Shown: positions 1 through 9,058, counted from the stretch's first letter. The stretch is 64,000 bases of DNA from Nocardia flavorosea (GCF_015477805.1 NZ_JADLQL010000004.1:434001-498000); one strand, 5' to 3'. Notes: a model not told the origin generated them from the letters alone. A program made the numbers and translations.

Positions 1-745
1 TCTCCCCCAGCCGCGAGGCCCCCAGGGCGTCGGCGGTAATGCTTGCGACCTCGACATCGACCGGTTTGCCCGCGGCCAGCGCCGCATGCATGGTCGGGAT
101 ACCTTCGGGCTCCACACCGACGACCTCCCGGCGCCGGCCGGCTGCCGCCGCGATCCCGCCGACCAGGCCCCCGCCCCCGACGGCGACCAGAACAGGCGGA
201 CGTCCGCGCACCTGCTCCTCGAGTTCCAGCCCGATCACGCCGGCACCCGCCACGACCGCGGGCAGATCGTAGGCATGCAACTGGAGTGCACCGCGTTCGG
301 CCGTGATCTCCCGCGCGTGCTGATATGCCTCGGCATAGGTGGTTCCGTGCCAGCGCACCTCCGCACCGTGCGACCACATCGCCGCAACCTTGGTATGCGG
401 TGCCGATTCCGGCACCACCACCGTGCAGGATTTACCCATACCCGCCGCGGCCAGCGCCGCCGCGATCCCGGCGTTTCCCCCGGAAGCGATCACGACGTCT
501 TCGGGACACACCCGCTCCGCCAGTAGCGCGTTGTAGCTGCCGCGCACCTTGAACGTGCCCCCGTGCTGCAGATACTCCAGTTTCAAGGTGACCGGCACGG
601 GCCCGCCGGGCCCCGGGACCACCGTGTGGAACACCGGCGTCTTACGGATGTGCCGGCCCAGCCGCCGCCGGGCCGCGCGCACATCGGACCGGTAGATGCG
701 GCGCAACGGTTGCAGGGGTGTCAGCGGGGTTTTCTGCTCGGTCAT
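1..745 (-). CDS. Threonine/serine dehydratase-like PLP enzyme, 3' end cut by window edge
   Basis: A fold-type II PLP-dependent enzyme of the threonine/serine dehydratase family, expected to deaminate threonine or serine to the 2-oxo acid plus ammonia in the cytosol. 248 residues are visible. Seen: the PLP-lysine motif GGTFKVRGS at about residues 62-70 (Lys66), the substrate-contact stretch SGGNAGIA near 88-95, and the glycine-rich phosphate loop VGGGGLVGG near 199-207. The C-terminus lies off the left edge, so presence of a regulatory ACT domain cannot be judged. The ATG follows directly on the TAG stop of the upstream copD-ctaG gene, so the two are probably co-transcribed, although they share no obvious pathway. 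Family assignment is strong; the preferred substrate is not determinable. Confidence 0.85.
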   Translation of the reverse strand, partial: MTEQKTPLTPLQPLRRIYRSDVRAARRRLGRHIRKTPVFHTVVPGPGGPVPVTLKLEYLQHGGTFKVRGSYNALLAERVCPEDVVIASGGNAGIAAALAAAGMGKSCTVVVPESAPHTKVAAMWSHGAEVRWHGTTYAEAYQHAREITAERGALQLHAYDLPAVVAGAGVIGLELEEQVRGRPPVLVAVGGGGLVGGIAAAAGRRREVVGVEPEGIPTMHAALAAGKPVDVEVASITADALGASRLGE

Positions 746-2785
746 CTACTTCATTGCCCGATCTCGCTTGGCCAATTCGGCGAACATGGCATTGTGCGCG
801 GCCAGTTCCGCATCGTCGTCGCGTTCCGCTGCCCGGTCGGTGCGGCGCGCCAGCCGGGCATCGCTGCGCGACCACTGGATCAGCAGTGCCAGCATCACCA
901 CCACCAGCGGCACCTCGCCGCTGGCCCAGGCCAGACTGCCACCGGTGCGCTGATCACCGAGCAGGTCGGAGTTCCAGTCCAGACCGAGACTGCGGTAGAA
1001 CCAGCCGCCCAGAACGGTGCTCATACCCATCAGCACCACACCGAAGAAGGCGTGGAACGGCAGCGAGCCGAACACCATGGCGAGTTTGGTGAGCGGTTCC
1101 ACCGGACGCGGCTTCGGGTCGATACCGATCACCACCCAATAGAAGAGGTAACCGCTGAGCAGGAAGTGCACGTTCATCAGCAGGTGGGCGGCATGCGAAT
1201 CGACGAAGGCGTCGAATATGCCGCCCAGGTACAGAGCGTAGAAACCGCCCACGAACACCGCGGCAGCCACGATGGGGTGGGTGAGGAAGCGTGAGACCGG
1301 GTTGTGCACGGCCGCCAGAATCCACTCCCGTGGCCCCGGCGCTCCGCTGCGCCCTGCCGGTGGCAGCGCGCGCAATGCCAGGGTCACCGCTCCGCCGAGC
1401 GCGAGCAGGATCGGCACCAGCATGGACAGCGCCATATGCGCGCCCATATGCACGCTGAACATCGCGGGCGCGTAGCGGCCGACACCGGACGAGGTCGTGA
1501 ACAGCAGCACGGCGCAACCCAGCAGCCAGGCCGCGGTCCGGCCCACCGGCCAGTTGTCGCCGCGCGCCCGCAACCGGCGCACGCCCAGCAGGTACAGCAC
1601 TGCGAGGACGATGGCGAGCGTGCCGAAGATCAGGTCGAATCGCCAATCGAACAGCAGCCGGGCGACGGTCGGCGGACCGGCCAGCTCGTACCCGAGTTCC
1701 ACTTCGATCGGGGTGGGCACACTGGTCGGCGGTGGTGGCGGGGTCCGTCCCAGCCCGACCGCGAGGCCCATGGTCGCGGCGAAGATCAGCGTTTCCACGC
1801 CCGCGAACCGGACCAGCGCCAGCCGGTTGCCTGGTTCGGCGGCCAGCGCCGGCAGCGCCGAGCGCCGCTGGAAGTACCCGATCACGCCGAGCACGATCAG
1901 AGCCGCGGCCTTGGCGAGTACGAGACGGCCGTAGGCGCTGGTGAACAGTTCGTCCACGGGCACCCGGACCCAGGAGTTCACGACACCGCTCACCGCGAGT
2001 ACCACGAACGAGACCGCCGCCAGCGGTGAGAAGCGGCGGGCGGCGAGGTCGGTGTGGGTGCCGTCGCGCAGGGCGTGCACGAGTAGCGCGACCAGGCCGC
2101 CCACCCAGACCGCCGCGGCGATCAGATGCAGGATCAGGCTGTTGGTGGCCACGTCGTGCGCCCCGCCCGAAGACGAATGACCGGTGAGCGCCAGCGGCAT
2201 CATCACCGCGACCGATCCGGCGAACAGAACCGGTGTCCACCCCCAGCGCAACGCAAGCCGGCAGGCGATCGCCAGCACAAATGCGCCGAAAGCCGTCAGC
2301 CGCCAGGTTCCGGCCAGCTCGATCTGGTCGATCACGCCCCACAGTTCCTGTGGTGCCAGGACCTCGGTCACCGGCCGGCCGGTGCTGTCGGAGACCGTGA
2401 GGGGAACCAGCAGCGCGGTGCAGACCGCCCAGGCGAAGGCCAGGCCCGAGGCCCGCCGTACCGCGCGGTAGCCGCCGGTATCGAGCAGTCCACTGCGCTG
2501 CGGTGGGACGAGGAAGGCGGCGAAGAGCAGGGCGCCCACGGTGAGCGCCGCGAACAGGTCGGCGAGGGCTCGCACGGCGGGCAGACCGTAGGTGGTGAGC
2601 GGACCCGGGTCGGGGATTCCCAGCAGGCTGAGGGCCTGCGCCGCCGAGGCGCTCACCACCAGGATCGCGACCAATGCCGCCGATGTTGCGGCAACCACCG
2701 TCAGCGCGCCCGTCACCACCGCCGATCCGCCCGGCCGACCTGCCTCGGCGGCGGGTTCGACGGCGGGGGCCTGGACTGACGACAT
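746..2785 (-). CDS. Copper resistance CopD / cytochrome c oxidase assembly CtaG fusion protein
   Basis: A polytopic membrane protein of 679 residues joining a CopD-like copper-import domain (N-terminal half, about residues 30-360) to a caa3-type CtaG domain (C-terminal half), a fusion known in actinobacteria and linked to copper delivery for haem-copper oxidase maturation. The sequence shows about a dozen or more hydrophobic segments; conserved histidines typical of CtaG lie in stretches such as FSVHMGAHMALSM and DSHAAHLLMNVHF. The ATG giving MSSVQAPAV is chosen because the preceding in-frame codons are basic and mixed and lie in the gap next to tRNA-Arg. The stop codon touches the ATG of the downstream dehydratase gene. 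Function is inferred from the family only. Confidence 0.85.
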   Translation of the reverse strand: MSSVQAPAVEPAAEAGRPGGSAVVTGALTVVAATSAALVAILVVSASAAQALSLLGIPDPGPLTTYGLPAVRALADLFAALTVGALLFAAFLVPPQRSGLLDTGGYRAVRRASGLAFAWAVCTALLVPLTVSDSTGRPVTEVLAPQELWGVIDQIELAGTWRLTAFGAFVLAIACRLALRWGWTPVLFAGSVAVMMPLALTGHSSSGGAHDVATNSLILHLIAAAVWVGGLVALLVHALRDGTHTDLAARRFSPLAAVSFVVLAVSGVVNSWVRVPVDELFTSAYGRLVLAKAAALIVLGVIGYFQRRSALPALAAEPGNRLALVRFAGVETLIFAATMGLAVGLGRTPPPPPTSVPTPIEVELGYELAGPPTVARLLFDWRFDLIFGTLAIVLAVLYLLGVRRLRARGDNWPVGRTAAWLLGCAVLLFTTSSGVGRYAPAMFSVHMGAHMALSMLVPILLALGGAVTLALRALPPAGRSGAPGPREWILAAVHNPVSRFLTHPIVAAAVFVGGFYALYLGGIFDAFVDSHAAHLLMNVHFLLSGYLFYWVVIGIDPKPRPVEPLTKLAMVFGSLPFHAFFGVVLMGMSTVLGGWFYRSLGLDWNSDLLGDQRTGGSLAWASGEVPLVVVMLALLIQWSRSDARLARRTDRAAERDDDAELAAHNAMFAELAKRDRAMK

Positions 2786-2920
2786 AGCTTCGAGAGTAGT
2801 TCGGCGGAGCCCGACGGGCCCGGCGGGGCCGTTTTCGGGCAGCCCAAAACAAACGATCGGATCGATCGCTACACTTTTCGGCTGGACAGCGCGGCCGTTG
2901 TCCGCCATGGTGGAAACACT

Positions 2921-2994
2921 GCCTCCGTAGCTCAGTTGGATAGAGCAAGGGCCTTCTAATCCCTAGGTCGCAGGTTCGATTCCTGCCGGGGGCG
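2921..2994 (+). tRNA. tRNA-Arg (TCT)
   Basis: Full cloverleaf: acceptor GCCTCCG pairs with CGGGGGC, D-arm GCTC/GAGC, anticodon loop CTTCTAA with anticodon TCT (reads AGA), T-arm GCAGG/CCTGC around TTCGATT. The last base pair of the anticodon stem (C31-T39) is a mismatch. Discriminator G; CCA is not encoded. The anticodon is the rare-codon arginine acceptor in this GC-rich genome. Confidence 0.95.
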
Positions 2995-3106
2995 CTCCAC
3001 CCACCCGACTGAGCTGTTCGGGCCAGTCGGAGTGGGTGTACCCACCTGGGCCCGGCACAAACACGTGAGATCGACCGCGGTTTCAGGTTTTCGGGATTTC
3101 GCCGGG

Positions 3107-4210
3107 TTATTCGCCGTGCGCCGCCCCGGGCTGCGGAACGAGCCGCAACCCGAACAGCAGGTCGGTATTGCGCACATACTCGGGCTGTTCCTGCCCACGC
3201 AGCAGCCCCGCCTGGCGAATCCAGCTGCGGTGCCAATGGTGCGATTCCGGGAGAGCGATCTCACAGCGCGCCGCGGTATCACGGAGCCGGCCCCCGGCAG
3301 CGCCGACCGCACCGGCGAACAGTTTCGACCGCGACTCCGTGCGGGTTGCCTGATGGTCGCACGCCTCCTGAAGCAAGGCCCGAGCCGAGGGCGGAACCAC
3401 CCACACATACACATCGGCTGCCCGGGAGTAGCCGATCGGCCCGGTGAACACGAGTGTGTCACCGGTCAACGCCGCGCGGGGCACGCACCCCAGCTCCACC
3501 GCGGTGGCGCCGGTGAACAGCATCGTCGCCAGCGCGGCGGCATCGACCGGATCAGCGATCCGGGCCCGGATCCGTTCGACGGTTCCGGTGTCCAGCCGCA
3601 CGGTGGACATCCCGGCACCGACCGAGTAGTTGAGGTCGGGTGGTAGCTCCAAGCGCATACCGTGCAGCAGGAAGGCCGCCTGGGCGCCGCGCAACCGGAC
3701 CACGGTGTGCCCCCGCCCCGGACTGCCCGCGACGAAACCGCCGAGAAAGCGGTAGAGCCCTAGAATGTCCAGCCATTCGTCGACCGGTCTCACCCCACGG
3801 GCTGCGGGAAACCGCTGTGCCACGGGACGCGGCCGCAGCACGGCCCGCATCCGTTCGGCCCATGCCACCTCGTCGGGTCCGAACCAGCTCGGGCCGGACC
3901 GGGACTCGAGGTCGTGACGGCAGGGTCTACCGCTGCGGGCGGTCAACCACCGGCAGGTTGCTTCGAGCCCCTGGGTGTACAGGGCGTCGACCCGCGCGAA
4001 TTCCGAAGGTGTCAGGTAGCGGCGGGCATCGGCGCGAAAGGTAGCGACATCACTGTCGGGAATTCGTGCGAGTAGATCGTCACCGGTGGTCAGCGACGCC
4101 CGGAGCCGCGGGCCGCGGCCCGCGTCGCGGTATCCCATTTGCCGCGTGCCCGGCTCCGCTCCCCGGACGGGTCTGGAAGTGCGCAGGGTGGGACCAGTGG
4201 TCTCGGTCAC
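3107..4210 (-). CDS. Hypothetical protein, faintly tyrosine-recombinase-like
   Basis: A 367-residue protein I do not recognise. It starts at GTG behind an AGGGGG ribosome-binding site. It is Arg- and Ala-rich, soluble, without membrane segments. One stretch around residues 225-255 (ALATMLFTGATAVELG, then a hydrophobic strand) resembles box I of tyrosine recombinases, where TGLR normally carries the catalytic arginine; here that position reads TGAT. A later His/Arg cluster (SHHWHRSWIRQAG) sits roughly where box II would be, but no clear catalytic tyrosine follows. It converges on tRNA-Arg, a common integration target, yet no copy of the tRNA 3' end was seen nearby. The resemblance may be chance. 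Best treated as hypothetical, possibly a degenerate integrase. Confidence 0.6.
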   Translation of the reverse strand: MTETTGPTLRTSRPVRGAEPGTRQMGYRDAGRGPRLRASLTTGDDLLARIPDSDVATFRADARRYLTPSEFARVDALYTQGLEATCRWLTARSGRPCRHDLESRSGPSWFGPDEVAWAERMRAVLRPRPVAQRFPAARGVRPVDEWLDILGLYRFLGGFVAGSPGRGHTVVRLRGAQAAFLLHGMRLELPPDLNYSVGAGMSTVRLDTGTVERIRARIADPVDAAALATMLFTGATAVELGCVPRAALTGDTLVFTGPIGYSRAADVYVWVVPPSARALLQEACDHQATRTESRSKLFAGAVGAAGGRLRDTAARCEIALPESHHWHRSWIRQAGLLRGQEQPEYVRNTDLLFGLRLVPQPGAAHGE

Positions 4211-4767
4211 GTCAACGGCCCCCTGGAGGCAGGCACGCCATAGTGTGACTTTTCGTCGTCATACAGGACATTCGATCACCTACTTCGACCTCTGATCAGT
4301 AAATCAACCAGAACTCGACGACGTTTGACAATTCGAAGAAGAATTTCCGAGTCACGCGATGCCGCCGGTCCAGCAACGGCAGAATTTCGAGAATGTGGTG
4401 GCACACGGCTCGCCTCGTGGGCCGTCGCCGCCCGGCACCGCGACACTTCACGCGGTTGCCCGGCAGGTTGCCCGGCACTGTGAAATACTTGAATTCACAT
4501 AATGTTCCAGCGAGACCCACACCACACCAAACCGTCCGGTACGAAAACTTCGAACATACGGCCTCGGATTACTTTCCACGCCTGTGAATCGAAAATATTT
4601 CAGTTATCCCGAATTTCCCGGAAAAGTCGAATAGCTGCCGGTTCACCAGCCCGACGACCCCGGCGAGCGAGCGGCCGGCGGTGCGGATCAGGCCCCGGGA
4701 TCGGATCGGTATCGTCGCGCCCTGCCCCCACAGGAACGAATCCTGGATATTGCCCTAGGGTGTGCGA
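4211..4767 (+). other. Long AT-richer intergenic region
   Basis: About 550 bases between two divergent genes, clearly lower in GC than the surroundings from about 4230 to 4620. No convincing gene: short frames here have no family features. It contains a perfect 12-bp tandem duplication GGTTGCCCGGCA (4454-4465 and 4466-4477), followed by an inverted repeat TGTGAA...TTCACA (4479-4484 and 4494-4499) with a 9-base AT-rich centre, which looks like a regulator binding site. Presumably holds promoters for both flanking genes. Confidence 0.5.
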
Positions 4768-5571
4768 ATGGGTTTGCCTTCGCCTACCGCCGACAGCCGC
4801 GCCGTTGTGACCGGGGCCTCGTCCGGGATCGGAACCGCGCTGGCGGCCGAACTCGCCCGGCGCGGCTATTCACTCATTCTGGTAGCCCGCCGCAGTGAAC
4901 TGCTCGACGAACTCGCTGATCGGCTCACCCGCACCCATGGCATCACCGCGGAGGTCCGCGCGGTCGACCTGGCCGACCGGGCCCAGCGGGCGCCGTTGAG
5001 CGAAGAGCTGGCCGGGCGCGATATCTCGATTCTGTGCAACAACGCCGGTATCGCGACCTTCGGGCCGATCACCGGCCTGGATCCCGATTACGAGCGCGCT
5101 CAGCTCGAACTGAACGCGGTCGCGGTGCAGGATCTGACCCTCGCGGTGCTGCCCGCCATGCTGGCGCGCCGCGCCGGCGGCATCCTGGTCAGCGGTTCGG
5201 CAGCGGGCAATATGCCTATTCCGAACAACGCCACCTACGCGGCGAGCAAGGCATTCGCGAACACCTTCACCGAATCCCTGCGCGGGGAACTCAAAGGTAG
5301 TGGGGTGCACGTCACGCTCCTGGCACCCGGCCCCGTCCGCACCGAAGCGCCCGACCCTGCCGACGCCTCGCTCGTCGACCGGATGGTCCCGGATTTCCTG
5401 TGGGTTTCCGCCGAGTACACCGCACGGATTTCGATCGACGGGCTGGCCCGCAACAAAACACGGGTGATCCCGGGTTTGATCGGCAAGGGTATGAGCGCTG
5501 CCGGCAACTACGGCCCGCGCTCGCTCACGGCTCCGGTCGCGGGCGCCTTCTACAAGAAACTCGGTGGGTGA
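4768..5571 (+). CDS. cmrA: Mycolate reductase (SDR family), CmrA-like
   Basis: Short-chain dehydrogenase of 267 residues that very closely resembles the M. tuberculosis Rv2509 product, which reduces the 3-oxo group of newly condensed mycolates to the mature 3-hydroxy form with NADPH. Seen: cofactor loop TGASSGIG (15-22), CNNAG (90-94), catalytic Ser142 in SGSAAG, and Tyr157-x3-Lys161 in TYAASK. The conserved tail ending AGAFYKKLGG matches the mycobacterial protein. The ATG is preferred over a GTG two codons upstream because the protein then begins as in Rv2509. The oligoribonuclease gene follows, as in mycobacteria. Presence of this gene implies a mycolic-acid-producing organism. Assignment by recall of the homologue and motifs. 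Confidence 0.88.
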   Translation: MGLPSPTADSRAVVTGASSGIGTALAAELARRGYSLILVARRSELLDELADRLTRTHGITAEVRAVDLADRAQRAPLSEELAGRDISILCNNAGIATFGPITGLDPDYERAQLELNAVAVQDLTLAVLPAMLARRAGGILVSGSAAGNMPIPNNATYAASKAFANTFTESLRGELKGSGVHVTLLAPGPVRTEAPDPADASLVDRMVPDFLWVSAEYTARISIDGLARNKTRVIPGLIGKGMSAAGNYGPRSLTAPVAGAFYKKLGG

Positions 5572-5655
5572 CGAACGACCCACCGGAGGTCGTTCACAGA
5601 TCGTGACCACCGCGATTGCACCGCACGGACAGCCGGGCTGATTAGGGTGGGACGG

Positions 5656-6297
5656 GTGTCCGACAAATTAGTGGTGTGGATGGATTGTGAGATGACCGGT
5701 CTCGATCTGGTCACCGACAAGCTCATCGAGGTGGCTGCCCTCGTAACCGACAGCGAACTGAACGTCCTCGGTGACGGCGTGGATATCGTCATCCACGCCG
5801 ACGATGCGGCGCTGGCCGCCATGCCGCAGGTGGTCGCCGATATGCACGCCCGTTCGGGCCTCACCGAGGAGGTCCGCAAATCCAGCGTGACCCTCGCCGA
5901 GGCCGAACAGCAGGTGCTCGACTACATCAAGCAGTACGCGCCCACCGCGGGTGTGGTCCCGCTGGCCGGTAACTCCATTGCCACCGACCGCGGCTTCATC
6001 GCGCGGGATATGCCGCTGCTCGATCAGCATCTGCACTATCGGATGATCGATGTGAGTTCGATCAAGGAACTGTGCCGCCGCTGGTACCCGCGTATCTATT
6101 TCGGCCAGCCCGAGAAGGGGCTGACCCATCGGGCGCTGGCCGATATCCGGGAGTCCATCCGGGAACTCGAGTACTACCGGCGCACGGTGTTCGTTCCCGC
6201 ACCGGGGCCGTCGACGGCGGAGATCACCGCCGTCGCCGCCGAGGTCAGTGCCCGGTCGGCGGAGGAGATCGCGGCCGCGGCCGACGAGTCGATATAG
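5656..6297 (+). CDS. orn: Oligoribonuclease
   Basis: 3'-to-5' exoribonuclease of the DEDDh family, degrading di- to pentanucleotides, including pGpG from c-di-GMP breakdown, at the end of RNA decay. The 213-residue protein carries the exonuclease motifs DCEMTGLDL (motif I, Asp and Glu metal ligands near residues 10-12), NSIATDR (motif II) and HRALADI (motif III, general-base His and metal Asp), plus the family signature MIDVSSIKELCRRWYP. Length matches the actinobacterial family. The GTG giving VSDKLVVW is preferred over a GTG three codons upstream because homologues begin right before DELVWIDCE. tRNA-His follows about 90 bases downstream, as I recall in mycobacteria. Confidence 0.95.
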   Translation: MSDKLVVWMDCEMTGLDLVTDKLIEVAALVTDSELNVLGDGVDIVIHADDAALAAMPQVVADMHARSGLTEEVRKSSVTLAEAEQQVLDYIKQYAPTAGVVPLAGNSIATDRGFIARDMPLLDQHLHYRMIDVSSIKELCRRWYPRIYFGQPEKGLTHRALADIRESIRELEYYRRTVFVPAPGPSTAEITAVAAEVSARSAEEIAAAADESI

Positions 6298-6384
6298 GCC
6301 CTGGTCACCGCCACGCCGGAAACCGATTGGCTATCAGTGGGGTGAACGCGCTAGTATCTAGGCCGCCGGTGCAAACCGGCAATG

Positions 6385-6457
6385 GTGAGTGTAGTTCAGT
6401 TGGTAGAGCACCAGGTTGTGATCCTGGCTGTCGCGGGTTCGAGTCCCGTCACTCACC
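6385..6457 (+). tRNA. tRNA-His (GTG)
   Basis: Acceptor GTGAGTG pairs with CACTCAC, anticodon loop TTGTGAT with anticodon GTG, discriminator C, and a G at 6384 that would be the extra G-1 typical of tRNA-His. T-arm GCGGG/CCCGT around TTCGAGT. CCA is not encoded. Confidence 0.96.
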
Positions 6458-6461
6458 CTGA

Positions 6462-6500
6462 AAGGGCCGGGTCGCAAGCAGCAGCTTCGACCCGGCCCTT
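6462..6500. terminator. Bidirectional intrinsic terminator hairpin
   Basis: Perfect 13-bp stem AAGGGCCGGGTCG (6462-6474) with its complement at 6488-6500; the loop can extend the stem by AAGC/GCTT. It lies right after tRNA-His and before the convergent DUF4389 gene, so it can end both transcripts. Confidence 0.8.
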
Positions 6501-6572
6501 ACTGCATCGAATCCACGCGACTGCGTCGAGTGCGCACAGGCCCGCGTGCTTCTGCATTACCGCGGTTCCTGG

Positions 6573-7274
6573 TCAGCCTTCGGGCTTGGTCGTGTCGACG
6601 ATGGTCGGCGGCACCTGCTCGCGGGCGCCCTGATCGAGCCGGAAGGGCGGGTATTCGTCGCGCAGGAGCGACGAATAGACCTGCACCCGCAGCATCCACC
6701 GGTTCACGCCCATCAAGAAATCGAACAGCCCTTGGGAATACCGCGCGACGAAGAGCAGGCCGACCAGCGCCACCAAGGTCAGCACGCCGATCAGCGATAG
6801 GGCCGCCGCACCGGCCATACTGTCCGTCTCATCGCCCACCACCCAGGCGGTCCCGGTCATCGCACCGATGATCAGGTAGTGCGGGATGGCCAGCAGCCAC
6901 CATTTCACCAGCACCAGGCCGCGATGCAGGGCCGGCGGATAATCGACATCGAGGTCCGCGGGATAGTCGTCGTCGGCCGCTAACGCGAACGGCGGGTACT
7001 TGTCCGTGCCCGCCGGGGTCCAGGCGTAATAGCTCACCCGCCAGGACCAGCGGATCACACCGACGCTGTAATCGAACAGCGCCCGCGGGTATCGGCCGGT
7101 GATCAGGATCGCGAAGAACGCGATCACCGTCACCACCGCATAACCGATGTGCAGGAAGAACAGAACTATGTAGTGCGGTATGGCGAGGATCCATTTGACG
7201 ATCCACATCCAGCGCGACAGCGCGGGATCGAGATCCCCGCGGACACGGACCGGATAACCGGCGGGAGCAGACAT
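6573..7274 (-). CDS. DUF4389 domain-containing membrane protein
   Basis: Integral membrane protein of 233 residues with an internal duplication. Each half begins with a short polar segment, then a Trp/Lys-rich helix entry (RWMWIVKWILAIPHY in the first, VLVKWWLLAIPHY in the second), two membrane spans, a YPRALFDY or YSQGLFDF motif, a Trp-rich helix, and a YPPF motif (DKYPPFAL, DEYPPFRL). This is the DUF4389 repeat architecture. No function is established for the family. Starts at ATG with GGAG-type spacing upstream. It converges with tRNA-His across the 6462-6500 terminator. No partner gene is evident. Confidence 0.88.
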   Translation of the reverse strand: MSAPAGYPVRVRGDLDPALSRWMWIVKWILAIPHYIVLFFLHIGYAVVTVIAFFAILITGRYPRALFDYSVGVIRWSWRVSYYAWTPAGTDKYPPFALAADDDYPADLDVDYPPALHRGLVLVKWWLLAIPHYLIIGAMTGTAWVVGDETDSMAGAAALSLIGVLTLVALVGLLFVARYSQGLFDFLMGVNRWMLRVQVYSSLLRDEYPPFRLDQGAREQVPPTIVDTTKPEG

Positions 7275-7437
7275 AGCGATCGGGCTCCTTCGAGAGTGCT
7301 GGCCCGGCCCGCCCGAATTCGGCGCGGCCGTACCTCAATTGTGAGGTACAACACACCGTTTCGCGATAAACGTGGAACAAAGACACGCCATCGAGATCTA
7401 CTCGTGAAGGAGTTCGCAGCGCCCGCCGGGCTCGGCG

Positions 7438-8505
7438 CTACCGAGCCGTGACATCGAGCCCGTCGAGCGCGGCCAGCCGGGGCAGCGCACCCGGATAGTT
7501 CTCGTTGAGCCAGCCGATCAGTTCCTCCCGGACCGCGCACCGCAGCGACCACACTGCGTCGGGATCACGTGCCGTCATCGACGCGCGCACCTCGATACCG
7601 GTGGGCGTGCTGTCGGTGACCAGCAGGTTCCAGCTGCGACCGTCCCAGTCCGGGTGATCGCTCAAGTACTCGTAGAGATGCGCGCGCAGTTCGGCCACCG
7701 GCGTGCTGTGGTCCAGGTGCAGGAAAACCGTTCCGGTCATCTCGGTGCCGCCCTTCGACCAGTTCTCGTACGGTTTGCTGTTGAAATACGACACCGGCAT
7801 GGTGAGCCGGCGGTCGTCCCAGACCCGCACGGTCAGGAACGACAGCGTGATCTCTTCGACCGTGCCCATCTCGCCCTCGACCACGACCGTATCGCCGATC
7901 TTCACCGAATCACCGAACGCGATCTGCAGGCCCGCCATCAGATTGCTCAGCGTGGACTGGGCCGCCACACCGGCGATGATGCCGATGATGCCGGCCGAGG
8001 CCAGCAGCGACGTACCCAGAACGCGCAGTTCCGGAAACAGCACCAGCATGGCGATCGCGGCGGTGGCAATGGCCAGCACCGTGCTGGCGATACGCCGGAT
8101 CAGCGTGAACTGGGTGTTGAGCTGGCGCACCCGGCGGGGATCGCGCGCGCGGCGCGAATAGGTGTTGAGCAGGCCGTCGGCGATGGCGTCGGCGATCCGC
8201 ACCACCAGCCATACCGCCGACATGGTGACCATCGTGGCCAGGACACTGAGGATCACCGTGTCCTGCCGCAGATGCAGATCCGCCAACGGGTAGGTCATCC
8301 GGAGGGCGGCGAATCCGAGGAACAATTGCAGTGGCAGTTGCACCCGGCGCAGCAGGCCGGGGATCGGGGTCTTCGGATGCCGGACCGACCAGTACCGCAG
8401 CCCGCGGTCGATGGCCCAGCCGATCGCGATCGTCACGGCCAGCGTGCCCCCTAGCACGATCAACAGCCGTAATACGTTCTCCACAGCGTCCAACTCCTTG
8501 CCCAT
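7438..8505 (-). CDS. MscS-family mechanosensitive ion channel
   Basis: Small-conductance mechanosensitive channel family protein of 355 residues, expected to open under membrane tension in hypo-osmotic shock and release solutes. It has an N-terminal span, three more spans to about residue 165, then the pore helix and cytoplasmic vestibule: LLASAGIIGIIAGVAAQSTL, followed by NLMAGLQIAF, GDSVKIGDTVVV and the beta-domain EGEMGTVEEITLSF. The ATG giving MGKELDAVENV is chosen over an upstream in-frame start because hydrophobic family-like sequence begins there. Stand-alone gene; the region upstream holds the minisatellite. Confidence 0.9.
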   Translation of the reverse strand: MGKELDAVENVLRLLIVLGGTLAVTIAIGWAIDRGLRYWSVRHPKTPIPGLLRRVQLPLQLFLGFAALRMTYPLADLHLRQDTVILSVLATMVTMSAVWLVVRIADAIADGLLNTYSRRARDPRRVRQLNTQFTLIRRIASTVLAIATAAIAMLVLFPELRVLGTSLLASAGIIGIIAGVAAQSTLSNLMAGLQIAFGDSVKIGDTVVVEGEMGTVEEITLSFLTVRVWDDRRLTMPVSYFNSKPYENWSKGGTEMTGTVFLHLDHSTPVAELRAHLYEYLSDHPDWDGRSWNLLVTDSTPTGIEVRASMTARDPDAVWSLRCAVREELIGWLNENYPGALPRLAALDGLDVTAR

Positions 8506-8744
8506 CGCCTCGTTCGAACCCCCGAACAAGGCTACAGTTCGATAACGGCCGATCACCACCAGTCACGGGACGACAGCCGGTCCCGCCCGGAAAGCGACAG
8601 CCGCCGCACCGGGTTTCGGTCGGTGCCACACCGGGTTCGGTACGGCCGGCGCTTCGCCGGAGCGAGATATCGGCGACTCGTCGCTCGAGCGGCGGTATTC
8701 CCGGCACATACCCGCCTCATCGCCGCTCATGCGCCGATGAAGCC

Positions 8745-9058
8745 GACTGCCGCCCGTGTCCCCCGGCGCGCGCCCGCGGCCCCATGGCACAGCAGCCCGG
8801 ATCACCCCGCAGAACCCCACGTCGCGCGATATCGCCCATATCTCGGTCGCTACCCGCACATTCGCCCGGCACGTCGCCCATGTGGCCCCGCACGTTGCCG
8901 CTGCCGGCCGCTACCGTCCATGTCCCGGGCGCGTCGCCCATGTCGGCCGCTACCCGTCCATGTTGCCCGGCGGAACGCCCATGCCACCGGGTATGTACCC
9001 GAGTCACCCCGGGCGTACGCCCGTGTCACCCTCGGGGTAGGCCCATATCACTCCGGGG
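8745..9058. repeat. Degenerate 20-22 bp tandem minisatellite
   Basis: A run of about a dozen imperfect units with approximate consensus CGCCCATGTCACCCCGGGGT; the clearest units lie between 8830 and 9058, with more decayed ones to about 8745. Unit length drifts between 19 and 22 bases, so the periodicity is not codon-based and frames through it are probably artefacts. No flanking duplication or transposase is seen. The rest of the 8506-9047 gap shows nothing else that I can name. Confidence 0.65.

Noticed and set aside
954..3236. Long minus-strand frame overlapping copD-ctaG and tRNA-Arg
   Set aside because: Arg-rich alternative frame running through a tRNA gene; the copD-ctaG frame has proper membrane segments.
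4296..4520. 74-codon minus-strand frame in the AT-richer gap
   Set aside because: No ribosome-binding site, family feature or typical codon use; treated as noncoding.
2921..4767. Integrated mobile element at tRNA-Arg
   Set aside because: No duplicated tRNA 3' end, no further phage or plasmid genes, and the only candidate integrase lacks key residues.
8717..9007. 96-codon minus-strand frame through the minisatellite
   Set aside because: Unit length of the repeat is not a multiple of three, so the apparent protein repeats are by-products of the DNA repeat.
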